From NCBI GenBank assembly GCA_023421075.1, contig JAEZUM010000058.1:35097-99096 (forward strand): DNA of 64,000 nucleotides. Reading direction: 5' to 3'. This stretch comes from Bacillota bacterium. Its GTDB lineage: Bacteria > Bacillota > Clostridia > Lachnospirales > Lachnospiraceae. How positions within the stretch are numbered: position 1 is the stretch's first letter; each line of letters begins with the position of its first letter. Below the pieces are notes generated by a model. The model ran no database searches, was not told the DNA's origin, and saw nothing but the letters and a program-made list of their open reading frames with translations. The translations under genes were made by a program, and so were the position numbers. Shown here piece after piece: positions 1 through 8,053 of this stretch.

Positions 1-182
1 TCCGGAGAGATATTTGTGCTATCCATATTGCATACCTGAACGGTATCCACTCCACAAACCCTGGAAATATCCGGTATATACATCAGTATTTCTTCGGATG
101 TTAATTGCGGATGCAGACCTCCATTGGTTGCCTTGGTAGAGGCGATGGTGCCACCTGTACCGATCATAAGAATTTTTTTCAT
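1..182 (-). CDS. L-asparaginase, N-terminal part (truncated by window edge)
   Basis: The minus-strand frame starts at an ATG ending at 182 and runs off the left edge, giving about 60 residues. It opens MKKILMIGTGGTIASTKATN; the GTGGTIAS stretch is the asparaginase signature holding the nucleophilic threonine. The family hydrolyses L-asparagine to aspartate and ammonia. A purine-rich AGAAGG lies 8-9 bases before the ATG. No signal peptide is visible, which suggests the cytosolic form. The rest of the gene is outside the window, so the C-terminal catalytic motif cannot be checked. Confidence 0.85.
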   Translation of the reverse strand, partial: MKKILMIGTGGTIASTKATNGGLHPQLTSEEILMYIPDISRVCGVDTVQVCNMDSTNISP

Positions 183-348
183 TTTTTTTCCTTCTTTGTT
201 GATTAGAATAAGTATTTTTTTGTAGTTATCATTTATATGTATGATAATACAGACGCATCCGATTATCAACTGATTCTTATCGCTCGATGAATGGCTGCTA
301 CTTGTTTATGATATGTGGAGCATAAATGATTATGGAATGTTAACTTTA

Positions 349-422
349 TAGATTACAGATCGATAACTTTATCGATTATAGCTGGATAATTTAATATGTA
401 GATTATAGATAGAGAATTTTAT
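349..422 (+). repeat. Three imperfect direct repeats of about 24 bp upstream of the MFS promoter
   Basis: Copies lie at 349-372, 373-395 and 399-422, each built on (T/C)GATTAYAG followed by GATAAyTTTAT or a close variant. They end 6 bp before the -35 box of the following promoter. The even spacing and position suggest a multi-site binding region for a regulator, which is inference. The rest of the 183-493 gap shows no gene. Confidence 0.6.
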
Positions 423-427
423 AAGGA

Positions 428-455
428 TTGACACAAATTCTGTACAAAGTATAAT
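428..455 (+). promoter_or_regulatory. Consensus sigma-A promoter for the MFS gene
   Basis: TTGACA at 428-433, a 16-bp spacer and TATAAT at 450-455. Both hexamers are perfect consensus. The start of transcription would fall near 462, just before a hairpin at 465-483. Confidence 0.8.
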
Positions 456-464
456 GGTGATAAG

Positions 465-483
465 CCCTCGCTTCGAGCGAGGG
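465..483 (+). other. Perfect 8-bp hairpin at the 5' end of the MFS mRNA
   Basis: CCCTCGCT (465-472) pairs with AGCGAGGG (476-483) around a 3-base loop. It would be the first structure of the transcript and ends about 10 bases before the start codon, overlapping part of the ribosome-binding region. It may stabilise the mRNA or limit translation. No U-tract follows, so it is not a terminator. Confidence 0.65.
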
Positions 484-493
484 GAAAGACGAG

Positions 494-1672
494 GTGAATA
501 TGATAAAGACATCAAAACTTACAATTAAATTAGCAATTCTGTTCTATAGCCTTGTACAGATCGGCGCGATCTGTATCATCTCTATATTGGCGAAAATAAA
601 GGAACTCTTTCCCGAATATAGTATTACAGTCATACAATTTCTGGCGACCTGTCCGTCGGTAGTCATTATTTTTGTGTCACTTTTGACCGGGAAGCTGGTG
701 GAGCATATCTCGAAAAAGTACCTGGCAGTGTTCTCAGCCTCGTTATTTATGGTTGCTGCCTTGGGCGGATTTTTCTTTCATGGTTCCTTGATCCTATTGT
801 TTGTATGGCAGATTATATTAGGTGTGGGTATCGGAATTCTGGTACCTTTGGGCTCCTCTCTCATAACGGACTATTTTGCAGGCGAGGAGCGCAGTAGTCT
901 GATGGGTCTGCAGAGCGCAATCATTAGTGTCGGAGGAGTATTGTTATCCCTTTTGGCCGGATTGCTTGCAACGATTGACTGGTATTTCAGTTATCTGGCG
1001 CTACTTCTGGTGATACCGGGCTTTCTGTTGTTACTGTTTGGTCTTCCCTTTGATCGGCCGGTTCATGGAGCTAAGACGAACGGCAAACGAGCCCGTGTTA
1101 CTCCCAAGGTGGTAATATTCTATGGTCTGACCGCTTTCCTTTTTATGATGTTCTATAATATTATATCAACGAATCTGTCCCTGCATCTGATAGAAAACGG
1201 GATTAGCGGATCCGTGAATTCAGGGATTGCAACCGCTGTCTTTATGCTGAGCGGAGCGGTAGCCGGGGTTATGTTCAAGTTCTTTAAGCGCTATCTTGGA
1301 GAGCGGGTGATTGCCTTAGGTTTCTTCAATCTGGCAGCAGGTGCTCTGATTACAGGAGCAGCGAAGAGTTATATATTCGTTCTGATTGGTGTATTTATCG
1401 CGGGCTTCAGTCTTAGTATTGTAATGGCCCAGGTGGTAATCAGCATTGCAGAACGGGAGAAGCCGGAGGTGGTGACGATGAGCATCGCTCTTAATATGGC
1501 GATCAATAATCTTGGTGCCTTTCTGTCTCCGAATTTTACAAAGCTGACCAGGCTGATACTAAATAGCGAGAGAGCATCCAGCAGATATTTTCTGGTAGGT
1601 ATTCTGGCTACAGTGGTAACCATTGTATTATTTCTCCTTCTGGGGAGACAGAAGACAGGAACAAATGAATGA
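494..1672 (+). CDS. Major facilitator superfamily transporter
   Basis: 392 residues with about twelve hydrophobic segments, typical length for a 12-TM MFS permease. The N-terminal half keeps the pattern of a loop 2-3 basic motif (GKLVEHISKKY around residues 65-75), followed by long TM segments such as LVPLGSSLITDYF. Substrate cannot be told; it resembles cyanate/sugar/drug-type antiporters of Firmicutes. Two starts are possible: GTG at 494 and ATG at 500, two codons later. GAGGTG at 491-496 sits too close to the ATG, so the GTG is kept. The gene stands alone with its own strong promoter and upstream repeats, so it is probably induced by a specific signal. Confidence 0.85.
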   Translation: MNMIKTSKLTIKLAILFYSLVQIGAICIISILAKIKELFPEYSITVIQFLATCPSVVIIFVSLLTGKLVEHISKKYLAVFSASLFMVAALGGFFFHGSLILLFVWQIILGVGIGILVPLGSSLITDYFAGEERSSLMGLQSAIISVGGVLLSLLAGLLATIDWYFSYLALLLVIPGFLLLLFGLPFDRPVHGAKTNGKRARVTPKVVIFYGLTAFLFMMFYNIISTNLSLHLIENGISGSVNSGIATAVFMLSGAVAGVMFKFFKRYLGERVIALGFFNLAAGALITGAAKSYIFVLIGVFIAGFSLSIVMAQVVISIAEREKPEVVTMSIALNMAINNLGAFLSPNFTKLTRLILNSERASSRYFLVGILATVVTIVLFLLLGRQKTGTNE

Positions 1673-1768
1673 TAGCCTTTCATATAAGATGATAAAATAT
1701 GTCAAAATATCCTTATATTTTACTTTACAAAGAATGTAAGATAAGTTACAGTAGAGCAGTAATGTCTG

Positions 1769-1805
1769 TAATAACGCATCAATAAATCTGCAGGACGCGT
1801 TATTA
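1769..1805 (+). repeat. 9-bp inverted repeat in the gap before the TPR gene
   Basis: TAATAACGC at 1769-1777 is repeated inverted as GCGTTATTA at 1797-1805 with a 19-base loop. No T-run follows, so it is more likely an operator or leader hairpin for the downstream pair than a terminator. Nothing else is recognised in 1673-1880. Confidence 0.4.
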
Positions 1806-1880
1806 AACTGCTATAACGTCCCAATGGGGGCGGAGCAGTAGATTGACATACTTAATCATAAGGTAAAGGAGAATTTTATT

Positions 1881-2969
1881 TTGGGTGAGGATCAGGATAA
1901 AGTGGATTATGTGTCGGAAGAGTCATCAGGAATGTATGGGCAAACAGGGCCGGACTCACAGCAGGGTGCAGATCCGGAAATGGATCATGAAACAGAACAG
2001 AACTTTGATCAGGAGCCGGTGCCGATAAAGCTTCGCATACCGACCTGGGTGATTGCTCTATTCATAGGAGTTGTAATTCTGGAAATCATTAGTTTGATAC
2101 AATTTCCTAAAGTATTGAAGGATTATAAGGTATTCAAGCTGGCGGAAAGCCGGATTAGTCAAGGGGAGACGTCCGCTGCGATTAACGATCTATACATGGT
2201 GGCCGAGGCACATCCGAATTCCATTCCGGTTATGGTGAAGCTGGTAGAGTTGTCCATGGAGAACGGTTATTATGACATAGCAGGCTATATTATCGATACT
2301 TATATCTCCGGTAAAAGTATATCCGATGACGATTATAATACCGTTGACCAATATTATACGAAGCTGGAGAACTATTATAATACCTTGTCTTCTATTGATA
2401 CCATTATGACGGAGGCTCCGAATCAGGATACCTTGGATGAGGAATATTATAATTATATCAGATCCCATATCGAGAGTTTACTCTATACCGAGGGTCAGGA
2501 TGATGCATACCTAAGTTATACTCTGGCAATGATTGCAGGGAATTCAACGAGTACCCTGGATTATCTACAGCAATGCTATGAAATCGACCCGGAATGCTTC
2601 GATGTACGGTCACAGCTCGGCATTGTCTTACGAAGAATGGGGCGTCTTTCCGAAGCAAGAAGTGTCATAGAGGAAGCGTTAGCTAAGGATAAAGCGGATA
2701 CCACTGCACTTCGTGCTCTGGCAACCCTTGCTATGGTTGAGAATGATCTGCAGGGTGGACTTGAAGCTGCAGAAGCAGCTTATACCATCTATCCCGATGG
2801 GCTATATGTCAGAGAGACCTATCTGATTGCACTGACGATAAACCAGCTGTCCGATCAGGCAGAGGTCATCAGGGCTGAGATGGAGGAGGCAGATGGCATA
2901 CTGGATCAGGATACTCTGCAGCTGTTGAATGGGGAGATTACCTTGCAAGATTATTATATAGGAGAATAG
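1881..2969 (+). CDS. Membrane-anchored TPR-repeat protein
   Basis: 362 residues. The first 45 or so are acidic and Gln-rich and probably cytoplasmic. One transmembrane segment follows (WVIALFIGVVILEIISLIQF, about residues 53-72), then helical pairs that look like tetratricopeptide repeats, for example QLGIVLRRMGRLSEARSVIE and ALATLAMVENDLQGGLEAAE. Such proteins usually act as scaffolds. Translation starts at TTG 1881, chosen because AAAGGAGA lies 9 bases upstream and no ATG is nearby in frame. The stop is 9 bases before the peptidase gene at 2979, so the two form one unit and may work together. Specific function unknown. Confidence 0.7.
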   Translation: MGEDQDKVDYVSEESSGMYGQTGPDSQQGADPEMDHETEQNFDQEPVPIKLRIPTWVIALFIGVVILEIISLIQFPKVLKDYKVFKLAESRISQGETSAAINDLYMVAEAHPNSIPVMVKLVELSMENGYYDIAGYIIDTYISGKSISDDDYNTVDQYYTKLENYYNTLSSIDTIMTEAPNQDTLDEEYYNYIRSHIESLLYTEGQDDAYLSYTLAMIAGNSTSTLDYLQQCYEIDPECFDVRSQLGIVLRRMGRLSEARSVIEEALAKDKADTTALRALATLAMVENDLQGGLEAAEAAYTIYPDGLYVRETYLIALTINQLSDQAEVIRAEMEEADGILDQDTLQLLNGEITLQDYYIGE

Positions 2970-2978
2970 GAGATTATT

Positions 2979-3512
2979 ATGATTATACCCGGAATACTGA
3001 TTTCAATCATAACCTTCCCCGGTGTCATCGTACATGAGCTGGCACATCAATTGTTTTGTTATTTATGTGGTCTGAAGGTATATGAGGTAAAATATTTTCA
3101 GTTTAAGAATCCCAATGGATATGTAATCCATGAGTCCTCGGATCAACCCGGTAAGGTATTCCTGACTTCTATGGGACCCTTCATCGTCAACACGATCATC
3201 GGAATCTTGATTATACTGCCTGCATCGATTCAGGTAATTGCATTTGAGGAATATAGCAATGTCTTCAATCTGGTACTTGCATGGTTAGGCTTTTCCGTGC
3301 TGATGCATGCCTTTCCAAGCACCGGTGACGCCAAGGTCATGGTAGAACGCATTCTAAAAAACCCGGAAGTAGGTGTACTGGCTAAGATACTTGCAGCACC
3401 GTTCATTGGTCTGGTATATGTAGGTGCAATTGGCTCCATCTTCTGGCTGGATGCAATCTATGCGGCAGCAGTAGCATTGTTGATACCGAACCTGATCATC
3501 CGTCTATTATAA
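2979..3512 (+). CDS. Membrane zinc metallopeptidase, site-2-protease (M50)-like
   Basis: 177 residues, almost entirely hydrophobic, with about four membrane segments. The zinc motif HELAH is at residues 19-23, inside the first membrane segment, which is the M50 arrangement. A possible third ligand is the Asp in AFPSTGDAK (about residue 117), where classical S2P enzymes have an NPxxxxDG motif; this match is weak. No PDZ domain is present, so it is a minimal form. The preceding TPR protein could present or recognise substrates (inference from the operon). The substrate is unknown. Confidence 0.65.
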   Translation: MIIPGILISIITFPGVIVHELAHQLFCYLCGLKVYEVKYFQFKNPNGYVIHESSDQPGKVFLTSMGPFIVNTIIGILIILPASIQVIAFEEYSNVFNLVLAWLGFSVLMHAFPSTGDAKVMVERILKNPEVGVLAKILAAPFIGLVYVGAIGSIFWLDAIYAAAVALLIPNLIIRLL

Positions 3513-3520
3513 AAAAATGA

Positions 3521-3579
3521 GGCCGAACCAAGGAGACATAACCATGCTGATGCAGCTTGGTATGTACCATGGTTCGGCC
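3521..3579 (+). terminator. Bidirectional terminator with long structured loop
   Basis: GGCCGAACCA at 3521-3530 pairs with TGGTTCGGCC at 3570-3579. The 39-base loop holds a second hairpin (ACCATGCTG/CAGCTTGGT). An A-run lies on the left and CTTTCT on the right, so it can serve the M50 gene and the convergent glycosidase; the minus-strand T-run is the better of the two. Confidence 0.75.
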
Positions 3580-3641
3580 CTTTCTATCTCAACTTCTACG
3601 AGGAGCTGTAATTTTGGAGCAGTGGTACAGGGAAGAATTAA

Positions 3642-6041
3642 TTACTTGCTAAGTAGTTGTCTGAGACCGCTTAGCACCTTGCCATTTGCTAAAGCTACAA
3701 TACCGTCCAGCTTCTTATTGTTAATACCTCCTGCCATCTTCATGGAACGAAGGGGCATCTCCATGGTGGATTTCTCAATCATCAGAGCCATGGTAGGATC
3801 CTCGTTGGTCTTTAGCATTTTATTCATTGCGCTCTTCACAACCTTAAGAAGGATCTTACCGATGAAGGTATCTTTAATATCGCCAAGAGTGGAATCCTTC
3901 GTATAAGGCTTCCCGTTCCGGTCAGGCTGCGGTACATAGCCGAGGAGCCTGTGGAATTGATCATCGCTGACACGAAGGGGTGTACTGGGAGTATGATACT
4001 GTGTTAAGGATCGGTACTCATCAGCGAGCAGACTTTCCTTTCCGTCACCGGCTAGTGTGATTTCTGTATGTAATCGTATATCGGTACCGGAAGCCGCAAC
4101 CAGAAGCTCATAGCTTCCACCCTCCACACACCAGTCCTTGGCCTTCGTGTTATAGTAGGAGAAGCTTCTCTTATCAAGCAGGATTTCCACCTTCTTCGTC
4201 TCGCCGGCGGCAAGGAATACTTTGGAGAAGCCCTTCAGCTCCTTCTCAGCGCGGAAGATAGAAGAGGCTTTGCAATGAACATAGAGCTGAACAATCTCAG
4301 CACCGTCCTCTTTGCCGGTATTGGTAATATCTACGGTTACTTTGTACCGGTAGGGGGATAGCTCCATGGCGGCAAGATTACTATATTCGAAGGTAGTATA
4401 GGACAAGCCGTAGCCGAAGGGGAAGGTTACCGGCTTCTTAATCTTATCGTAATAACGATATCCTACATAGATGCTCTCACGGTATTGAACGGACTTACTG
4501 GTTCCGGGGAAATAACCGGAGCTGGAATTGTCCTCGAGGGCTACGGGGAAGGTCTCGGCAAGCTTTCCGCTGGGGTTCACCTTACCAAGCAGCAAGTCTG
4601 CAGTGGCGGCTCCTCCTGCCTGACCGGCCAGATACATTAAAAGGATTCCTTTCACCTGATTCATCCAGGGCATCGACACGGGAGCACCCAGTTGGAGTAC
4701 TACGATTGTGTTGGGATTCGCCTTAGCAACCGCTTCGATGAGCTTGTTATGGCTCTCCGGCATGGACAGAGTGGTGCGATCAAAGCCCTCGCTTTCGTAT
4801 TCATCCGGAAGACCGGCAAATACAAGAGCAATATCACTTTCCTTTGCTGTCTTGCAGGCAGCCTCCAGCAGATTTGCATCCACCTGCTTCGAGCCAAGAT
4901 TGTAGCCCTGCGAATAGGTAACATTTACTCCTGTATCAGAGAGTGCACTGTAAGCATTATCCAGATAAGCCGGATTGATACGGCTGCTTCCCGCACCCTG
5001 ATATCTAGGCTTCTTCGCCATCTCACCGATGACGGCTACTTTAGCAGTAGGACAGATCGGAAGGATAGCGTTGTCATTTTTCAGTAATACAGCTGACTTC
5101 GTTGCTATTTCACGGGCAAGAGTATTATGCTCCTTATTTGTATTCTTGGGGACAGACTTTTCGGACTGTCCTTTTAAGATAAATTCAATAACACGTTCTG
5201 CGCAAAGGTCAACTTCAGCCATAGATAGGGTACCGTTCTTAACCGCAGCAACCACTTCCTGATCGCTATCGCCATTGGTACCCGGCATCTCCAGATCCAT
5301 ACCTGCCCGAACATTGTCCACGCGGTCATTTACGGCACCCCAGTCACTTACGACAATTCCGTCAAAACCCCATTCCTTGCGCAGGATATCCGTTAATAAG
5401 TACTGATTGGAGCAAGCATAGGTTCCGTTGACTTTATTGTAGCTGGCCATCACAGTCCAGGGCTGGGCCTTCTTCACCGCTGTCTCAAAACCGGCAAGAT
5501 AGATCTCGCGAAGGGCTCTTTCATCCACCTGAGCATCGACAGTCATACGGGAGGACTCCTGGTTGTTGACTGCATAGTGTTTCAAGGAGGTTCCCACATT
5601 CATACTCTGTATGCCTTGAATGAGTGCGGCCGCCATCTCACCGGCAAGGTAAGGGTCCTCGCTGAAGTATTCAAAATTTCGACCGCATAAAGGGTTACGC
5701 TTGATGTTAGTTCCGGGGCCAAGAATGGTTGCTACATCCTCCGTTACACATTTTTCACCAAGAGCCTGACCCATACGCTTGAGCAGCTCAGGATCAAAGC
5801 TGCAGGCGGTGGCACTGGCAGTCGGAAAGCTGGTGGATGGAACGCTGTCATTGAGGCCGAGATGGTCAGAGCTGCCCGCCTGTTTTCTGAGTCCATGAGG
5901 ACCGTCTGTAATCATGATGGATTTCAGGCCTAATCGGTCGATTCCCTTCAGATGCCAGAAATTCTTACCGCTCAAGAGGCTTGCTTTTTCCTCCAACGAC
6001 ATTTCTTTCACAAGTTCTTTTGCTTTTGTTTTATAGTCCAT
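3642..6041 (-). CDS. Glycoside hydrolase family 3 (beta-glucosidase type)
   Basis: 799 residues, no signal peptide, so probably cytoplasmic. It has the GH3 barrel (DGPHG at 46-50, SLKHYAVNN at 152-160) and the nucleophile motif GIVVSDWGAV with Asp233. The second alpha/beta domain follows (GLPDEYESEGFDRTTLSMPE, a candidate acid/base region), then a fibronectin-III-like domain (DITNTGKEDGAEIVQLY). The tail from about residue 690 is an extra helical stretch absent in the shortest family members. The family removes terminal beta-linked sugars from oligosaccharides; exact specificity cannot be read from sequence. GGAGGG precedes the ATG. An AraC-type regulator is divergent from it and is the likely controller. 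Confidence 0.9.
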   Translation of the reverse strand: MDYKTKAKELVKEMSLEEKASLLSGKNFWHLKGIDRLGLKSIMITDGPHGLRKQAGSSDHLGLNDSVPSTSFPTASATACSFDPELLKRMGQALGEKCVTEDVATILGPGTNIKRNPLCGRNFEYFSEDPYLAGEMAAALIQGIQSMNVGTSLKHYAVNNQESSRMTVDAQVDERALREIYLAGFETAVKKAQPWTVMASYNKVNGTYACSNQYLLTDILRKEWGFDGIVVSDWGAVNDRVDNVRAGMDLEMPGTNGDSDQEVVAAVKNGTLSMAEVDLCAERVIEFILKGQSEKSVPKNTNKEHNTLAREIATKSAVLLKNDNAILPICPTAKVAVIGEMAKKPRYQGAGSSRINPAYLDNAYSALSDTGVNVTYSQGYNLGSKQVDANLLEAACKTAKESDIALVFAGLPDEYESEGFDRTTLSMPESHNKLIEAVAKANPNTIVVLQLGAPVSMPWMNQVKGILLMYLAGQAGGAATADLLLGKVNPSGKLAETFPVALEDNSSSGYFPGTSKSVQYRESIYVGYRYYDKIKKPVTFPFGYGLSYTTFEYSNLAAMELSPYRYKVTVDITNTGKEDGAEIVQLYVHCKASSIFRAEKELKGFSKVFLAAGETKKVEILLDKRSFSYYNTKAKDWCVEGGSYELLVAASGTDIRLHTEITLAGDGKESLLADEYRSLTQYHTPSTPLRVSDDQFHRLLGYVPQPDRNGKPYTKDSTLGDIKDTFIGKILLKVVKSAMNKMLKTNEDPTMALMIEKSTMEMPLRSMKMAGGINNKKLDGIVALANGKVLSGLRQLLSK

Positions 6042-6118
6042 AAATACCCTCCATATATAATAGGAATATCGCTTATAAATACCTCGATTCTATAATAACA
6101 AATACATAGGAGTTGACT

Positions 6119-6134
6119 ATCTTAATATTAAGAT
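6119..6134 (+). promoter_or_regulatory. Perfect 16-bp palindrome in the GH3/AraC divergent region
   Basis: ATCTTAATATTAAGAT is a perfect dyad. It lies just after TTGACT (6113-6118) and before TATAAT (6141-6146); these are 22 bp apart, too far for an ordinary promoter. The dyad may be an operator controlling one or both divergent genes. Confidence 0.45.
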
Positions 6135-6269
6135 TTGTGTTATAATTTTAATGATTGTTTCAGAAAAATCAGCTAGTCTGATATTTTTGAATACACGATA
6201 CATAAGAAGATTGCTAAGCACACTTACTAGGATATGTTTTTCAAGCTGGTAAGAAAGGAGTCGGAGTCG

Positions 6270-7073
6270 ATGAAGGTAAAATTTGATACAAAAATCATAA
6301 AAGAGATTCAATACAAAGAGACGCCCAAAGATATTGTATTAGCATACCGCCAGGCAATGTTTGATCAGCGAGAGATGCCGGATAGTACGATTATGTACCG
6401 TATGGAGGAGAAGCTCCTCAATTGTATCCGGCAGGGAGAACCGGACCGGGTAGAGGAAAGTCTTAAGGAAATCTCAGAGGAGGATCGAATGATGGGATGT
6501 ATGTCGAAGGATCCACTGCGGCAGGCACAGTATGCTTTTATCTCCGGCTTGACCTTGGCTACACGCGCTGCTATCGAGGGTGGGATACCTGAGATTGAGG
6601 CCTATAACCTGAGTGATGTCTATGCGCAGAAGGCTGATGTTAGTAAGAAGATCGAAGAAGTCCTGCATTTGTTTGCGGTTGTCTATTATGATTTTGCAAA
6701 ACGAGTCCAATTGGTTCGTAAAAGAAAAGCTTACTCTTATCCGATCACCATATGCATCTCTTATATCCTGGATCATTTGCACTATCAGATTACCTTGACG
6801 GAGCTTGCTAAGGTGTGCAGTCTGACCCCGCAGTATCTGTCAACTCTCTTTCGTAAGGAGACCGGGCTGACGATTACCCAATATATCATGAAGGAAAAAC
6901 TTGAGACGGCTAAGCAGATGCTGACTTATTCGGAACATACCCTTCAGGAAATAGCAAGCTTCCTTGGTTTCTGTTCTCATTCAAGCTTTACAGCGCATTT
7001 TCGAAATAGCTATAATATAACTCCAAGAGAATATAGAAACAGCTCCAGAACGTATCCTCTGGAGCTGCACTAA
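6270..7073 (+). CDS. AraC-family transcriptional regulator
   Basis: 267 residues. The last 100 residues form the two-HTH AraC DNA-binding domain: YPITICISYILDHLHYQITL, LAKVCSLTPQYLSTLFRKET, and the second-helix signature LQEIASFLGFCSHSSFTAHF followed by ITPREYR. The N-terminal part lacks a clear sugar-binding cupin and resembles the helical sensor region of YesN/YSIRK-type clostridial regulators. ATG 6270 was chosen over an in-frame ATG at 6234 because AAAGGAG lies 9 bases before it. The gene is divergent from the GH3 glycosidase and ends without a clear terminator. A role in sugar-induced control of that enzyme is inferred from position only. Confidence 0.85.
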   Translation: MKVKFDTKIIKEIQYKETPKDIVLAYRQAMFDQREMPDSTIMYRMEEKLLNCIRQGEPDRVEESLKEISEEDRMMGCMSKDPLRQAQYAFISGLTLATRAAIEGGIPEIEAYNLSDVYAQKADVSKKIEEVLHLFAVVYYDFAKRVQLVRKRKAYSYPITICISYILDHLHYQITLTELAKVCSLTPQYLSTLFRKETGLTITQYIMKEKLETAKQMLTYSEHTLQEIASFLGFCSHSSFTAHFRNSYNITPREYRNSSRTYPLELH

Positions 7074-7079
7074 ACGCTT

Positions 7080-7250
7080 TCACATTATGTTGCCAGTGAA
7101 AATGGCATCGGGACCACGGAGGCAAGGGTTCGGGTCACCGAGATATAATCGAAACAAAAGTAATACTTCCCGATAAAAACAATTGATTAAGGAGGTTTTG
7201 ACGACGTCGGGAAGGACACCGGGGTGTCTGTAGCTAATGTTCGCTCTTAA
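7080..7250. other. Unassigned structured, GC-richer intergenic stretch
   Basis: Several helices can be drawn: TGCCA/TGGCA around 7091-7108; TCGG-GACC with GGTC-a-CCGA around 7109-7141; TTCCCGA (7167 region) with TCGGGAA (7208 region); and GACACC-GG-GGTGTC. The base composition differs from the AT-rich flanks. It matches no riboswitch, tRNA or intron domain that I can recall. It may be a small RNA, a leader or the remnant of an element. Strand is undecided. Confidence 0.25.
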
Positions 7251-7261
7251 TACTATGTATT

Positions 7262-7294
7262 GAAATTGATTATCAATATCTACTACCATACAAT
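7262..7294 (+). promoter_or_regulatory. Fur-box-like operator over a promoter
   Basis: GAAATTGATTATCAATATC (7262-7280) matches the 19-bp Fur consensus GATAATGATAATCATTATC at 16 of 19 positions on the minus strand. It covers the -35 of a plus-strand promoter, TTGATT (7266-7271), 17 bp, TACAAT (7289-7294), reading toward the gene at 7484. This suggests iron- or metal-responsive control. Confidence 0.5.
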
Positions 7295-7425
7295 ACCATA
7301 TGGGTGGAACTGTTGTCAAGAATAAAATCAGGAAGATTTTAAAATAATTATGAATAAGTCATATTTTGATGTGTTTTAACGAAAAGTCATTCTTTTCTCA
7401 CAATTCTTTCACAACTTCGGGGAAT

Positions 7426-7445
7426 ACTAACTTAAGAAAGTTAGT
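7426..7445 (+). other. Stable hairpin in the leader of the small secreted protein
   Basis: ACTAACTT (7426-7433) pairs with AAGTTAGT (7438-7445) around AAGA; flanking GGG and CCC extend the stem past a bulge. It lies about 40 bases before the start codon and has no T-run. Confidence 0.5.
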
Positions 7446-7483
7446 TCCCTGCCTGTTGTTTATAGAGAAAGTGAGGGAGCTGA

Positions 7484-7888
7484 ATGTTAAAAGCGCGATT
7501 ATTTGGATTGGCTATTGCAACAGCAGTAGCAATCACAGGAATTAGTCCAGTTACTGCCTCAGCGGCTGCAGCGGAGTCACAGACAGTAGTGCTGTCAGAG
7601 AAGGATAAAGATCATAAGGGCAACAGAGCACTCATCGAAGAGAAGATGAACAAAGCCATTAAGAAATGGAACACTTTGACGACAAAACAAAAAAAGGATG
7701 TTTATGCCCTGCTTGAGAATGAGATGAAAGCACAAAACAAATTATTGGATAAACTGGTTGACCTTGGAGTTATGGCAAAGGAAGACGCAGTGATGTTAAA
7801 GCTGGAACGTATGGACCACTTCAACAAGCTGAAAGAGAGTGGGGAATTTCCGTTAATGAAGCCTAAGGGCAATAAGAGGGACAAATAA
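7484..7888 (+). CDS. Small secreted protein of unknown function (DUF2680/YckD-like pattern)
   Basis: 134 residues. Residues 1-30 form a signal peptide with a hydrophobic core and an Ala-rich cleavage area (TASAAAAES). The mature part is short, charged and helical. Its centre reads LGVMAKEDAVMLKLERMDHF then ESGEFP, which recalls the G-hydrophobic-T-x-E-x-A and ESG pattern of DUF2680 secreted proteins; this is only a resemblance. GAGGGAG lies before the ATG. The gene is single, with a hairpin leader and a Fur-box-like promoter about 200 bp upstream, so it may respond to metal supply. Function unknown. Confidence 0.6.
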   Translation: MLKARLFGLAIATAVAITGISPVTASAAAAESQTVVLSEKDKDHKGNRALIEEKMNKAIKKWNTLTTKQKKDVYALLENEMKAQNKLLDKLVDLGVMAKEDAVMLKLERMDHFNKLKESGEFPLMKPKGNKRDK

Positions 7889-7975
7889 TAGTTGTGAGTC
7901 AGAAAAGGAACGATTGATATAGCAATAGACAGGAATTAACTTTCATTTTATATGGATCATCTATGAATACAAAAT

Positions 7976-8029
7976 AAAAGCAACTTAAGGAGTACTGTTC
8001 ATGAAAAAGTATCCTCATAAGTTGCTTTT
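7976..8029 (+). terminator. Bidirectional terminator
   Basis: AAAAGCAACTTA at 7976-7987 pairs with TAAGTTGCTTTT at 8018-8029; inside, GGAGTACT and AGTATCC extend the stem. A-run and T-run on either side let it serve the secreted protein and the convergent MATE gene. Confidence 0.75.
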
Positions 8030-8053
8030 CTGAATAAAAAGGTATGAAATTGT

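Noticed and set aside
3517..3906. Plus-strand open frame over the end of the GH3 gene
   Set aside because: It is the antisense of a well-supported gene and begins inside the terminator hairpin.
7109..7150. tRNA-like GGTTCGGGTC segment
   Set aside because: No acceptor stem or anticodon arm can be built around it.
7080..7319. Minus-strand open frame of 79 codons through the structured gap
   Set aside because: Composition is not protein-like, there is no ribosome binding site, and it runs through the Fur-box-like site and hairpins.
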